Below are positions 43,048 through 54,512 of a stretch of DNA of 64,000 bases, in pieces (the first letter of the stretch is position 1; every line of letters begins with the position of its first letter). A model generated the notes under the pieces. That model worked only from the letters and a program-made list of their open reading frames with translations. It was not told where the DNA came from and did no database searches. Position numbers and translations under genes: made by a program. The DNA is taken from assembly GCF_003002055.1 (NCBI RefSeq), contig NZ_PVZF01000013.1:1-64000 (forward strand), read 5' to 3'. Source of the DNA: Kineococcus rhizosphaerae (GTDB taxonomy: Bacteria > Actinomycetota > Actinomycetes > Actinomycetales > Kineococcaceae).

Positions 43048-43449
43048 TCACGCGACGAAGATGCAGAAGGGGTGGCCGGCGGGGTCGGCGTAGACGTGGA
43101 TCGGTTCCTCGGCCTCCTCGCTCCCGTCGCGCAGGTGCCGCGCACCCAGCTGCAGCGCGCGCTCGTGGTGGTGCGCGAGCGCCTGCCGGTCGGGGACGGT
43201 GAAGTCCACGTGGACCTGGGCGGGGACCTGCGGGCTGGGCCAGGTGCTGGGCGGCAGCTCGTCGACCTGCTCGAACGCCAGGACGCGGGTCCCGTCGTCC
43301 TCGGTGAGGACCAGCCAGCCCGCCGGGGCGGTCCCCTCGTCCCCGGGCCGGTACCGCAGGCCCAGCAGCTCGCGGTAGAACTCGGCGAGGGCGCGGGCGT
43401 CGGTCGCGTCGAGGACGGTGTGCAGGAAGCGGGGGAAGGGTGTGGTCAC
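43048..43449 (-). CDS. VOC-family (glyoxalase/bleomycin-resistance-like) protein
   Basis: About 133 residues from the GTG at 43449. Two beta-alpha-beta-beta-beta modules are visible: FLHTVLDATDARALAEFYRELLGL at the start and QVHVDFTVPDRQALAHHH mid-protein, ending HVYADPAGHPFCIFV with the metal-ligand-like His and Glu pattern. The activity is unknown. An ATG at 43485 is in frame but lies within the tRNA-Ile terminator, so the downstream GTG (GGAGG close by) is preferred. Confidence 0.8.
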   Translation of the reverse strand: MTTPFPRFLHTVLDATDARALAEFYRELLGLRYRPGDEGTAPAGWLVLTEDDGTRVLAFEQVDELPPSTWPSPQVPAQVHVDFTVPDRQALAHHHERALQLGARHLRDGSEEAEEPIHVYADPAGHPFCIFVA

Positions 43450-43462
43450 CCCTCCATGACAA

Positions 43463-43492
43463 AGCCCCCGTGGACAGATGTCCACGGGGGCT
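43463..43492 (-). terminator. Terminator after tRNA-Ile
   Basis: AGCCCCCGTGGAC pairs perfectly with GTCCACGGGGGCT around a 4-base loop AGAT, followed by a TTT on the minus strand (CTTTGTC). It lies 4 bases past the tRNA 3' end. Confidence 0.8.
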
Positions 43493-43496
43493 CCGG

Positions 43497-43570
43497 TGGG
43501 CCTAGGAGGACTTGAACCTCCGACCTCATCCTTATCAGGGATGCGCTCTAACCAACTGAGCTATAGGCCC
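43497..43570 (-). tRNA. tRNA-Ile (anticodon GAT)
   Basis: A 74-base cloverleaf on the minus strand. Acceptor GGGCCTA pairs with TAGGCCC, the D-arm contains GCTCAGTTGGTTAGAGC, the anticodon arm CATCCCTGATAAGGATG shows GAT, and the T-arm is GGAGGTTCAAGTCCTCC. No encoded CCA. TAAGGT 24 bases upstream could be a -10 element. A strong terminator follows. Confidence 0.97.
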
Positions 43571-43637
43571 GTCCGCTGCACGCAGCGAGACCAACCTTAC
43601 CCGACCGGAGCCGGTGCTCCGGACCGGGCGGTCGTCG

Positions 43638-44146
43638 TCAGTCGTCCGACAGCGTGACGTGCAGGCCGCCGACCAGCGCCGAGGAGACGTTGTAGAGGAA
43701 GGCGACGATGGTCGACAGCGCCGTCAGCAGCACGACGTCGACGACGGCGATGACCGTGGCCAGCGAGATGACCTTCCCGAACCCGACGTAGTCGAGCAGG
43801 TCGAACTTCACCTCGGTGCCGATGACGTCCTTGAGCAGGCCGTTGAGGTCGGTGAAGACCCCCATGCCGTCCAGGACGCTCCAGATCACCGAGGTCGCCA
43901 CCACGAGGGCGATGCCCACGGCCACCGACAGCAGGAACGACAGCTTGGTCACCGACCAGGGGTCGACACGGGCCAGCGTCAGCCGCACCCGGCGCGGCAC
44001 GGCGTCCACGCCGTTGCGCGGACGGGCCTGCTGGGCGCCCGCGGCGGCCTGCTGCCGGGCCGACGGGCCGGGCTGCTGCGCCGCGGCCCGGGCTGCTGCC
44101 TGGGCCGCTGCCTCTGCCGACGAAGCTGTCGCGCGTTCGGCGGGGG

Positions 44147-44150
<4 letters not shown>
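43638..44150 (-). CDS. DUF3566 membrane protein
   Basis: A 170-residue protein. An Ala/Gln-rich disordered N-terminus (about 1-55) precedes [32 protein letters not shown], the DUF3566 signature, and a second membrane helix ([29 protein letters not shown]). It is conserved downstream of gyrA in actinobacteria. The GTG start overlaps the gyrA stop by 4 bases. Function unknown; divisome links have been proposed for the family. Confidence 0.92.
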
Positions 44151-46876
<2,726 letters not shown>

Positions 46877-46910
46877 GGGTGGTGCCTCTCAGCTCAAGGT
46901 CTCGGCGGGT

Positions 46911-46924
46911 GTTCCACGTGAAAC
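46911..46924. promoter_or_regulatory. parS site between gyrB and gyrA
   Basis: GTTCCACGTGAAAC, identical to the sites in rsmG and parA, lying 34 bases upstream of the gyrA start and extending close to the gyrB stop. It should bind ParB. Confidence 0.85.
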
Positions 46925-46929
46925 CCGGA

Positions 46930-49008
46930 TCACACGTCGAGGAACCTCACGTCGCGGGCGTTGCGCTGGATGAAGCTGCGGCGCGACTCCACGTCCTCGC
47001 CCATGAGGATCGAGAACACGGCGTCGGCCGCCGCGGCGTCCTCCAGGGTCACCTGCAGCAGCGTGCGGTGCGTCCGGTCCATCGTCGTCTCGGACAACTC
47101 GTCCCAGTTCATCTCGCCCAGCCCCTTGTAGCGCTGGGTCCGGCCTTCCTTGGGCAGCTTCTTGCCCGCGGCCAGGCCCGCCTCGATGAGCGCGTCGCGT
47201 TCGCGGTCGGAGTAGGCGAACTCGTGGTTCTCCATGCCCCCCAGCCACTTGATGCGGTACAGCGGCGGCTGCGCGAGGTACACGTGCCCGTTCTCGACGA
47301 GGGGGCTCATGTACCGGAACAGCAGCGTCAGCAGCAGCGTCCGGATGTGCTGCCCGTCGACGTCCGCGTCGGCCATGATGATGATCTTGTGGTAGCGCAG
47401 CTTCTCGAGGTTGAAGTCCTCGCCGATCCCGGTGCCGAACGCGGTGATGAGGGCCTGGACCTCCTGGTTGCCCAGGGCGCGGTCCAGCCGGGCCTTCTCG
47501 ACGTTCAGGATCTTCCCGCGGATCGGCAGGATCGCCTGGGTGCGCGGGTCGCGGCCGCGGGTGGCCGAACCGCCCGCGGAGTCGCCCTCGACGATGAAGA
47601 CCTCGCACTCGGCGGGGTTGTTGGACTGGCAGTCCTTCAGCTTGCCCGGCAGCGAGTTGCGCTCCAGCAGCGACTTGCGGCTCGCCTCGCGCGCCTTGCG
47701 GGCGGCCTGGCGCGCGATGGAGGCCGACTGGGCCTTCTTCGCGATCGTCCAGGCCTCCTTCGGGTTGGCCTGGAACCAGTGCCCGAGGTGCTCGCGGACC
47801 TGCGCCTGCACGAACGTGCGGGCCAGGGTGTTGCCCAGCTTCGTCTTCGTCTGCCCCTCGAACTGCGGCTCGGACAGCTTGACCGAGATGATCGCCGTCA
47901 GGCCCTCGCGGATGTCGGAGCCGTCGAGGGACTCGTTCTCCTTGAGGATGGCCGGTTTCGCGGTGCGCGCGTAGTCGATGACGAGGTTCGTCAGCGCCGT
48001 GCGGAAACCCGCCTCGTGCGTGCCGCCCTCGGAGGTGTTGATGTTGTTGGCGTAGGTGAACACGGCCTCGGAGTAGGCGGTGGTCCACTGCATCGCGATC
48101 TCGACCGCGATGCCCTTCTCCTTGTCCTCCGCCTCCAGCGAGATGACCGTCTCGTGCAGCGGCTCGTTCTTCTTCTGCGCGTTGATGTGCTTGACGTAGT
48201 CGATGAGCCCCTCGTCGTAGCGGTAGCTCACCTCCCGCTGCGGCTTGTCGTCCGTCGAGACCTCGGCGGTGTCGTCCTCGGGGTGCGCGCGCTCGTCCTT
48301 CAGCGACAGCGTCAGGCCCTTGTTGAGGAAGGCGCGCTGCTGGAAGCTCGTGCGCAGCGTCTCGTAGGAGTAGTCGGTCGTCTCGAAGATGTCGCCGTTG
48401 GCCCAGAACGTGATGGTCGTCCCGGTCTCGTGGGTCTCCTCGCCCTTCTCCAGCGGCGCGAGGGGGACCCCGTTCGCGTACGACTGGCGCCAGACGTGGC
48501 CCTGGCGGCGGACCTCGACGTCCAGGCGCGTCGAGAGCGCGTTGACGACCGAGCTGCCGACGCCGTGCAGACCACCGGAGACCGCGTACCCGCCGCCGCC
48601 GAACTTGCCACCGGCGTGCAGGACGGTCAGGACGACCTCGACGGCCGGGCGGCCCTCACCGGGCATGACGTCGACCGGGATGCCGCGGCCGTTGTCGACG
48701 CACCGGACACCGCCGTCGGCCAGCAGGGTCACGTCGATCCGGTCGCAGTGGCCCGCGAGCGCCTCGTCGACGGAGTTGTCGACGATCTCGGAGACCAGGT
48801 GGTGCAGACCGCGCTCACCGGTGGACCCGATGTACATGCCGGGACGCTTGCGGACGGCCTCCAGGCCCTCGAGCACCGTGATGGCGTCGGCGCCGTACTC
48901 GGGGTCGGGGGCTCCGTCGGGGGCGACCGCGTCGGCCAACGAGGGTGCGTCCTCGGGGCTCACCTCGGGGGTGGTGTCCTCGGGACCTTGCGTCTCTTCG
49001 TCAGGCAC
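46930..49008 (-). CDS. gyrB: DNA gyrase subunit B
   Basis: A 692-residue GyrB from the GTG at 49008 (GGAGGGAG upstream); an earlier in-frame start at 49122 would add 38 unlikely residues. An acidic N-terminal extension (about 45 residues) precedes the GHKL ATPase ([32 protein letters not shown]), transducer and TOPRIM domain ([31 protein letters not shown]). It supplies ATP hydrolysis for supercoiling. Confidence 0.96.
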   Translation of the reverse strand: MPDEETQGPEDTTPEVSPEDAPSLADAVAPDGAPDPEYGADAITVLEGLEAVRKRPGMYIGSTGERGLHHLVSEIVDNSVDEALAGHCDRIDVTLLADGGVRCVDNGRGIPVDVMPGEGRPAVEVVLTVLHAGGKFGGGGYAVSGGLHGVGSSVVNALSTRLDVEVRRQGHVWRQSYANGVPLAPLEKGEETHETGTTITFWANGDIFETTDYSYETLRTSFQQRAFLNKGLTLSLKDERAHPEDDTAEVSTDDKPQREVSYRYDEGLIDYVKHINAQKKNEPLHETVISLEAEDKEKGIAVEIAMQWTTAYSEAVFTYANNINTSEGGTHEAGFRTALTNLVIDYARTAKPAILKENESLDGSDIREGLTAIISVKLSEPQFEGQTKTKLGNTLARTFVQAQVREHLGHWFQANPKEAWTIAKKAQSASIARQAARKAREASRKSLLERNSLPGKLKDCQSNNPAECEVFIVEGDSAGGSATRGRDPRTQAILPIRGKILNVEKARLDRALGNQEVQALITAFGTGIGEDFNLEKLRYHKIIIMADADVDGQHIRTLLLTLLFRYMSPLVENGHVYLAQPPLYRIKWLGGMENHEFAYSDRERDALIEAGLAAGKKLPKEGRTQRYKGLGEMNWDELSETTMDRTHRTLLQVTLEDAAAADAVFSILMGEDVESRRSFIQRNARDVRFLDV

Positions 49009-49256
49009 GAGCGGGTGTGCTCCCTCCGCGTCGAGGCGGTCGGCGCGGGCGGCGACGGGGCGGGAGGGCCCAGTGCGCCGGTTCTCCGAGGAGGGCCCGT
49101 GTCGACCGCCGGATTCCTCCACAGTCTACCCCGACTGGCAGGCTTCCTCACGCTGCGCGCGCCCTGGCGCGGCTCCTGAGGCGTTCGACCCCCGTGGACG
49201 TGGGGGACCACGTACCGGGGGGTCGGGCGACGGGAGGGCCGAGCATGGCCCACGGA

Positions 49257-49859
49257 TCAGCCGTAGGTGTCGCGCGGTCCCCGCCCGCCCGGTGCCGAGC
49301 GGCCGCCCTTGCGCCACGACGGGCTCTGCGGGCCGCGCACCACGACCTTCGTCACGACCCCGTGGCCCAGCTCCTCGTCCAGCCGGCGCACCAGGTGGCT
49401 CGTCAGCAGGCGGACCTGCGTCGCCCACGCGGTCGACTCCGCCCGCACGACGAGCGTGCCGTCCTTGAGCGACTCGGGGGTGCAGTGCCCGGCGAGCTCG
49501 GCGCCGACGACGGCGTCCCAGCGGCCGAAGGCCCCGCCCACCGCCACGGGTTCCTGCCACCCGCGCTCACCGACGAAGCGGCCCAGGGTGGCGTCGAGGC
49601 TCTGCGGGTCCCGGGCGTCGGGCCAGGCGCCGGAGCGGGCGGAGGGGTCACCCCGGCGGGGTCCCTCCGGGCGCCGGTCGTCCCCGAACCTCCTGCCGGG
49701 CGGGGCCTGCCCGGGCCGCAGTCCCTTGCGGGCGGCCGCGGCGCGGGCCCGGCCGAGCGCCGTGCGGGCCAGGTCGGCGCCCTCGGGCGCCTGCTCGTCC
49801 CGGTCCGCGTCGTCCTCGCGGTCCCCGGGCCCGGCCCCCTCGCCCGGCTGCTCAGTCAC
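49257..49859 (-). CDS. DUF721 (DciA-like) protein
   Basis: A 200-residue protein with a disordered acidic/basic N-terminal ~90 residues and a C-terminal DUF721 domain ([29 protein letters not shown], then [18 protein letters not shown]). DUF721 includes DciA, a replicative-helicase loader in many bacteria lacking DnaC; that role is inferred. The GTG at 49859 overlaps the recF stop by 8 bases, an arrangement conserved in actinobacteria. Confidence 0.9.
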   Translation of the reverse strand: MTEQPGEGAGPGDREDDADRDEQAPEGADLARTALGRARAAAARKGLRPGQAPPGRRFGDDRRPEGPRRGDPSARSGAWPDARDPQSLDATLGRFVGERGWQEPVAVGGAFGRWDAVVGAELAGHCTPESLKDGTLVVRAESTAWATQVRLLTSHLVRRLDEELGHGVVTKVVVRGPQSPSWRKGGRSAPGGRGPRDTYG

Positions 49860-51036
49860 CGCCGTCCTCGCGGACGGCGACCCCGGTGCTGACGTGCACG
49901 CGGTCGGCCCGCTCCCCGCGCAGGGCGGCGGGGACGTCCTCCGGGACGGCGGCGGTGACGAGGACCTGCTCGGCGTCCGCCACGACCTCCGACAACCGCT
50001 CGCGCCGCCCGGCGTCGAGCTCGGCGAAGACGTCGTCGAGGACGAGGACGGGACCACCCGGGTCGTCCATCACGTCGTCCTCCAGCAGCAGCCGGTAGCT
50101 GGCGAGGCGCAGCCCCAGGGCCACCGACCAGCTCTCGCCGTGGCTGGCGTACCCCTTGGCGGGCATCCCACCCAGGGTCAGGACGAGGTCGTCGCGGTGC
50201 GGGCCGACGAGGCACACCCCGCGGTCGAGCTCGTTCTTGCGCTGCTCGGCCATCGAGGCCAGCAGCCCCTGCCGCAGCTCCTCCGGGCTCGGGGTGGCCC
50301 CGCCCGGGGTGGTCGCCACCCCCTCGGCCAGCAGCGGCAGCGACGAGCGGTAGCCGAGCTCGAGGTCGCCCTGCCCCTTGCTCACCGACCGGTAGGCCTC
50401 CCCCGCCGGCTCGCGCAGGTCGGCCAGCAGCGCCAGGCGGGCCGACAGCAGCTCGGCGCCGGTCGCGGCGAGGTGCTCGTCCCACACGTCGAGGGTGTGG
50501 GTGTCGGCCCGGCCCGAGCGCATCGCGCCGCCGGCGGACTTCAGCAGGGCCCCGCGCTGGCGCAGGATCCGGTCGTAGTCGGCGCGGACCCCGGCCACGC
50601 GCGGCCAGCGGGTCACGAGCAGCTCATCGAGGTACCGGCGCCGCTCGGTCGGGTCGCCCTTGACGAGGGCGAGGTCCTCCGGGGCGAACAGGACCGTGCG
50701 CAGCACGCCGAGGACGTCGCGCGTGCGGCGCACCGGGTTGGAGTTCAGCCGCGCCCGGTTGGCCCTGCCCGGGGTGATCTCGAGCTCGACGAGCGCCCGG
50801 CGCCCGCCGCGCACCAGCTCCGCCCGCACGACGGCGCGCGGAGCCCCCTGCCGCACGAGCGGGGCGTCACCGGAGACCCGGTGGCTGCCCAGCGTCGCGA
50901 CGTACCCGATGGCCTCGACGAGGTTCGTCTTGCCCTGCCCGTTGAGGCCGACGAAGGTCGTCGTCCCCGGACGCAGGTCGAGCTCCAGGCTCGGGTAGGA
51001 GCGGTAGTCGACGAGGGAGAGGTGCGCGACGTGCAC
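49852..51036 (-). CDS. recF: DNA replication and repair protein RecF
   Basis: A 394-residue SMC-like ATPase. [20 protein letters not shown] starts the protein, Walker A is [18 protein letters not shown], the signature region is in [19 protein letters not shown], and Walker B is [13 protein letters not shown]. It assists RecA loading at single-strand gaps. It is downstream of gnd in the dnaA-dnaN-gnd-recF order, with 31 bases between. Confidence 0.96.
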   Translation of the reverse strand: MHVAHLSLVDYRSYPSLELDLRPGTTTFVGLNGQGKTNLVEAIGYVATLGSHRVSGDAPLVRQGAPRAVVRAELVRGGRRALVELEITPGRANRARLNSNPVRRTRDVLGVLRTVLFAPEDLALVKGDPTERRRYLDELLVTRWPRVAGVRADYDRILRQRGALLKSAGGAMRSGRADTHTLDVWDEHLAATGAELLSARLALLADLREPAGEAYRSVSKGQGDLELGYRSSLPLLAEGVATTPGGATPSPEELRQGLLASMAEQRKNELDRGVCLVGPHRDDLVLTLGGMPAKGYASHGESWSVALGLRLASYRLLLEDDVMDDPGGPVLVLDDVFAELDAGRRERLSEVVADAEQVLVTAAVPEDVPAALRGERADRVHVSTGVAVREDGGD

Positions 51037-51067
51037 GCCGGGCCGGTCCTGGGCTCAGTCCGTCAGG

Positions 51068-51982
51068 TCAGTCGTGGGTCGAGCCCGTGCCGGAGGTGGG
51101 CCCGGCGTGGGCGACGGCGTGACCGCCGAACTGGTTGCGCAGCGCGGCGACGGCCTTGATCGAGGGGGAGTCCTCCTGGCGCGAGGCGAACCGGGCGAAC
51201 AGCGCCGCGGCGAGCACCGGCATCGGGACGGCGTTCTCGATGGCCTGCTCCAGGGTCCACCGGCCCTCGCCGGAGTCCTGGGCGTAGCCCTTGATGTTGT
51301 CCAGCTTGGGGTCCTCCTCCAGGGCCCGGACCATGAGGTCCAGCAGCCAGGAGCGCACGACCGTGCCGCGGGTCCACGCCTTGAAGACGGCGGGGACGTC
51401 GTGGATGATCCCCTTCGCCTCGAGGAGCTCGTAGCCCTCGGCGTAGGCGTGCATCAGGCCGTACTCGATGCCGTTGTGGACCATCTTCGAGTAGTGCCCC
51501 GCGCCGACGCCGCCGGCGTGCACGAAGCCCTCCTCGCGGGGGCCCTCGGGACGCAGCGCGTCGAAGATGGGCATCGCGAGCTCGACGTGGGCCTTGGCCC
51601 CGCCGGCCATGAGGCCGTAGCCGTTGTCCTTGCCCCAGACCCCGCCGGAGACGCCGCAGTCGAGGTAGCCGGTGCCGCGCTCGGCGAGCAGGGCCGCGTT
51701 GACCTCGTCGTCGGTCCACTTGGAGTTGCCGCCGTCGATGACCAGGTCGCCGTCCTTGAGCAGCGGCGCCAGGTTCGCGACGGTGTCCCGGGTGATCTTG
51801 CCCGAGGGCACCATCACCCAGACGACCCGCGGCGAGGGCAGGGCCTCGACCAGCGCCGCCAGGCTGGGGACGTCGGTGACGTCGGGGTTGGGGTCGTACC
51901 CCGTGACCTCGATGCCCTTGTCGCGCAGGCGGGTGCGCATGTTCCCGCCCATCTTGCCGAGACCGACGAGACCGATGTGCAT
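51068..51982 (-). CDS. gnd: 6-phosphogluconate dehydrogenase, decarboxylating (short form)
   Basis: A 304-residue protein. Rossmann motif GLVGLGKMGGNMRTRL is at the N-terminus; DGGNSKWTDDEV and GVSGGVWGKDNGYGLMAGG carry substrate-binding residues; and VGAGHYSKMVHNGIEYGLM contains the catalytic Lys. The short length matches the single-domain-type Gnd common at this site between dnaN and recF in actinobacteria. It produces ribulose 5-phosphate and reduced cofactor. Confidence 0.95.
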   Translation of the reverse strand: MHIGLVGLGKMGGNMRTRLRDKGIEVTGYDPNPDVTDVPSLAALVEALPSPRVVWVMVPSGKITRDTVANLAPLLKDGDLVIDGGNSKWTDDEVNAALLAERGTGYLDCGVSGGVWGKDNGYGLMAGGAKAHVELAMPIFDALRPEGPREEGFVHAGGVGAGHYSKMVHNGIEYGLMHAYAEGYELLEAKGIIHDVPAVFKAWTRGTVVRSWLLDLMVRALEEDPKLDNIKGYAQDSGEGRWTLEQAIENAVPMPVLAAALFARFASRQEDSPSIKAVAALRNQFGGHAVAHAGPTSGTGSTHD

Positions 51983-52041
51983 GGCCAGACGCTTCCCTTC
52001 TCGCGCCCGGCCGCGGGGACCGGGCAGTTGGTGGTGCCGGC

Positions 52042-53169
52042 TCAGCCGGCGAGGCGGACCGGCATCAGGAGGTACCGGTAGCTGTCGTCGTCGTCCCCGT
52101 CCAGGTCCTGCTGGCCCGTGAGGACCGCCGGACGCGTCGCCTGGGTGAACGAGAGCCGGGCGAACGGCGCGGCGAGCGCACCGAGACCGTCCAGCAGGAA
52201 CTGCGGGTTGAAGGCGATGGCGATGGATTCACCGACGAGCGTGGTCTCGAGGGCCTCGGTCGCCTGAGCGTCCTCACCCTGACCCGCCTCCAAGGACAGC
52301 ACGCCGTCCTCGAACCGCAAGCGGACGGGGGTGTTGCGCTCGGCGACGAGGGCGACGCGCTTGACCGCCTCGGTCAGGGCCGCGGTCGAGACCACCGCGT
52401 GCGTGGGGGACTCGGCCGGGAACAGCGCCCGCACCTTGGGGTACTCCCCGTCGACCAGCAGCGAGGTCGAGTACCGGCCGCCGGCCTGGAAGCCGATGAG
52501 GTCGCTCTTGCCGTCCGCGAGCGCGAGCGTCAGGTCGCTGGAGGAACCGAGCGAGCGGGCGACGTCGGACAGCGTGCGGGCGCGGACGAGGGCGACGGCC
52601 GACAGGTCGGGGGTGCTGGGGTTCCAGCGCAGCTCACGGACCGCGAGGCGGTACCGGTCGGTGGCCAGGAGCGTCAGCTTGTCGCCCTCGATCTCCATGC
52701 GCACGCCGGTGAGGATCGGCAGGGTCTCGTCGCGGCTCGCCGCGATCGTGACCTGGGCGACGGCCTCGGTGAACTCCGCGCCGGGGATCCGTCCGGAGCC
52801 CTCGGGCAGCTGCGGGAGCGCCGGGTACTCGTCGACCGACATGGTCAGCAGCGTGAAGCGGCTGGCCCCGCAGGTGACGACGACCTTGGAGCCCTCGGTC
52901 GTCAGGGTGACCGGGCGGTTGGGCAGGCTCCGGGAGATGTCGGCCAGCAGCCGGCCGGAGACGAGGACGCGACCCGCGGTGCGCACGTCGGCGGGCAGCT
53001 CGACGCGGGCGGAGACCTCGTAGTCGAAGGTGGACAGCTTCAGCGAGCCCTCGTCGGTGGCCTCGAGGAGGACACCCGCGAGCACCGGCACCGGCGGCCG
53101 CGAAGGCAGCGCCCGGGCCGCCCACGCCACGGCGTCGGCCAGCACGTCGCGCTCGACCTGCAACTCCAC
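52042..53169 (-). CDS. dnaN: DNA polymerase III beta subunit (sliding clamp)
   Basis: A 375-residue clamp made of three similar domains; landmarks include RPPVPVLAGVLLEATDEG, TIAASRDETLPILTGVRMEIEG, LLATDRYRLAVRELRW and the C-terminal YRYLLMPVRLAG. The GTG at 53169 is chosen because AGGAAGG lies 9 bases upstream; the longer frame runs into the oriC region. The clamp tethers polymerases to DNA. Confidence 0.97.
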   Translation of the reverse strand: MELQVERDVLADAVAWAARALPSRPPVPVLAGVLLEATDEGSLKLSTFDYEVSARVELPADVRTAGRVLVSGRLLADISRSLPNRPVTLTTEGSKVVVTCGASRFTLLTMSVDEYPALPQLPEGSGRIPGAEFTEAVAQVTIAASRDETLPILTGVRMEIEGDKLTLLATDRYRLAVRELRWNPSTPDLSAVALVRARTLSDVARSLGSSSDLTLALADGKSDLIGFQAGGRYSTSLLVDGEYPKVRALFPAESPTHAVVSTAALTEAVKRVALVAERNTPVRLRFEDGVLSLEAGQGEDAQATEALETTLVGESIAIAFNPQFLLDGLGALAAPFARLSFTQATRPAVLTGQQDLDGDDDDSYRYLLMPVRLAG

Positions 53170-53499
53170 CAGGCACCGCCTTCCTGTCGTCCTGCGCGTC
53201 CAGCCCCGGACCGGTCCTCGGGGCCGGTCGTCCACCCGCGTGGTCGAGGGGCGGCTTCGACAGTAGTGGAGAGCCCGGACGGACGTGAACGGGCCTCCAC
53301 CGCCCCGCCAACCTCTTCTAGAAGGCATCCCAGCCGGCGGTCACGGTGCGTGACCAGGGGTGGGGCGGCAGCGCCACAGCTTGTTCGAACGGGCAGCGGG
53401 CCCGTGGCTCCACTCCCCCTCCAGGGCCTCCGTCCCCAGCACCAGTCCACACTGGACGTGGGCTGACGGGCATCAGCGTAGAGGGATCAGTCGTAGTAG

Positions 53500-53815
53500 T
53501 AGCCCTTGTGGAGCCTGTGGACGAACGGGCGTCGTCGCAGGTCAGAGCCCGATCCACCCTAGTTCGGCGGTGTGGACGACCCGTGGATCCACAGGCTGCT
53601 CCGTCCACAGGCCCCGGCGGACGGTCGCGGCGGTCCACCGCTGTCCCCAGGCGGTCCGCACGGCGTCCACGGGTTGTCCACCCTCTTGTCCACCGCTGGG
53701 GACGCAGATGTCCACACCTCTGTCCCCAGGGTGTGGACAACTGTGGACAGCCTCTCGGTGCAGGCTGGACCCACCGCGCAGGACGTGGTCGGTGACCTGT
53801 GGATGAGGGTCGGGG
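53500..53815. other. oriC: Chromosomal replication origin oriC (DnaA-box cluster)
   Basis: At least a dozen sequences related to TTGTCCACA/TGTGGACAA occur in both orientations: CTGTGGACG, GTGTGGACG, TGGATCCACAGG, TCCACAGG, two TTGTCCACC, ATGTCCACA, GTGTGGACAACTGTGGACAG and CTGTGGATG. Location between dnaA and dnaN and the box density identify oriC. No obvious long AT-rich unwinding element is visible, as is usual in very high-G+C actinomycetes. Confidence 0.88.
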
Positions 53816-53842
53816 ACGTGCGCGACCGGGTGGCACAGCACC

Positions 53843-54500
53843 GTGCCGGACTTCCTCGACGTGCCCTCCCCCGACCTGCTGGAGCCCCTGAGCGGCCCGC
53901 AGGACGCCGCGCTGCCGGGGTTCGCCGCCAGGGGGCCGTTGCGGGGCGCCGGCGAGGACGCGCGACGCACCGCGCGGGCCCGGTCGCCGTCGTCCGGTCC
54001 CTCGTCTCGCCCGAGGTGGGCCGCGTCGTCCCGGTACGGACGCTCGGGGTGCACGTCGACGCGCTCGTGGCCACCCCCGACCGGCGCTCACCGGAGCCGC
54101 CGGCCGGTCTGCCCGACCAGGAGAGGACTGTCGCGGCGGCCCGAGCCGCCCAGCGGCCGGAGCGGCAGGGGTACGCCGTCGTGCAGGGGACGCGCCCGCA
54201 GACCCTGGCCCACGCCCTCGTGGACTCACCGGCCGGACTGCTGGCCCGGGGGCGCCAGAGCCCCATGGGACCCCTCAGCGGTGCTCGCCGACGTCAGCGC
54301 GACGTGGCTGACGTCGACCGGCCGAGACCTCGGCCCGGCTCCATCAGGAGCCGCAGGACGCCTCCGGGCCGCGACCGGCCTCCGGCGTCCCGACGGCCGG
54401 GGCGGTCTTCTCCGGCGACCACGTCGCCTCGTCGCAGGCCCCCGACCCGCTGCCGGCGGACCTGCGGGCTTTCACCGCCGGGCTGACGTCAGCGGGCTGA
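53843..54500 (+). pseudogene. Decayed epoxide-hydrolase-like gene within the origin region
   Basis: Fragments typical of EHN-type epoxide hydrolases appear in order but in three different frames. The first is GVHVDALVATP with QGYAVVQGTRPQTLAHALVD and SPAGLLA (54030-54250). The second is ADVSATWLTSTG (about 54284-54320). The third is PTAGAVFSGD with PLPADLRAF, ending at a TGA at 54498-54500. About 100 residues normally lying between blocks are missing, so frameshifts and internal deletion are both present. The segment 53843-54020 is less clearly part of it. It cannot encode a functional enzyme. Confidence 0.72.
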
Positions 54501-54509
54501 CGTCAGCGG
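54482..54509. repeat. Tandem palindromic repeat before dnaA stop
   Basis: GCTGACGTCAGCGG occurs twice in direct succession; each unit contains the 12-base palindrome GCTGACGTCAGC. It overlaps the end of the pseudogene and lies 4 bases from the dnaA stop, where it could also terminate transcription. Confidence 0.7.
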
Positions 54510-54512
54510 GGG

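Larger units (their letters stand above)
53170..54512. other. dnaN-dnaA intergenic region with oriC and decayed gene
   Basis: A 1343-base gap, longer than usual between dnaA and dnaN. The dnaN-proximal part to about 53480 is the dnaN leader, without recognised motifs. About 53500-53815 is rich in DnaA-box-like sequences (oriC). The remainder up to 54500 is occupied by a + strand gene relic, and two tandem palindromic GCTGACGTCAGCGG units (54482-54509) end just before the dnaA stop. Confidence 0.75.

Noticed and set aside
43449..43485. Longer VOC protein starting at the ATG at 43485
   Set aside because: The extension lies within the tRNA-Ile terminator hairpin; a downstream GTG with nearby GGAGG fits better.
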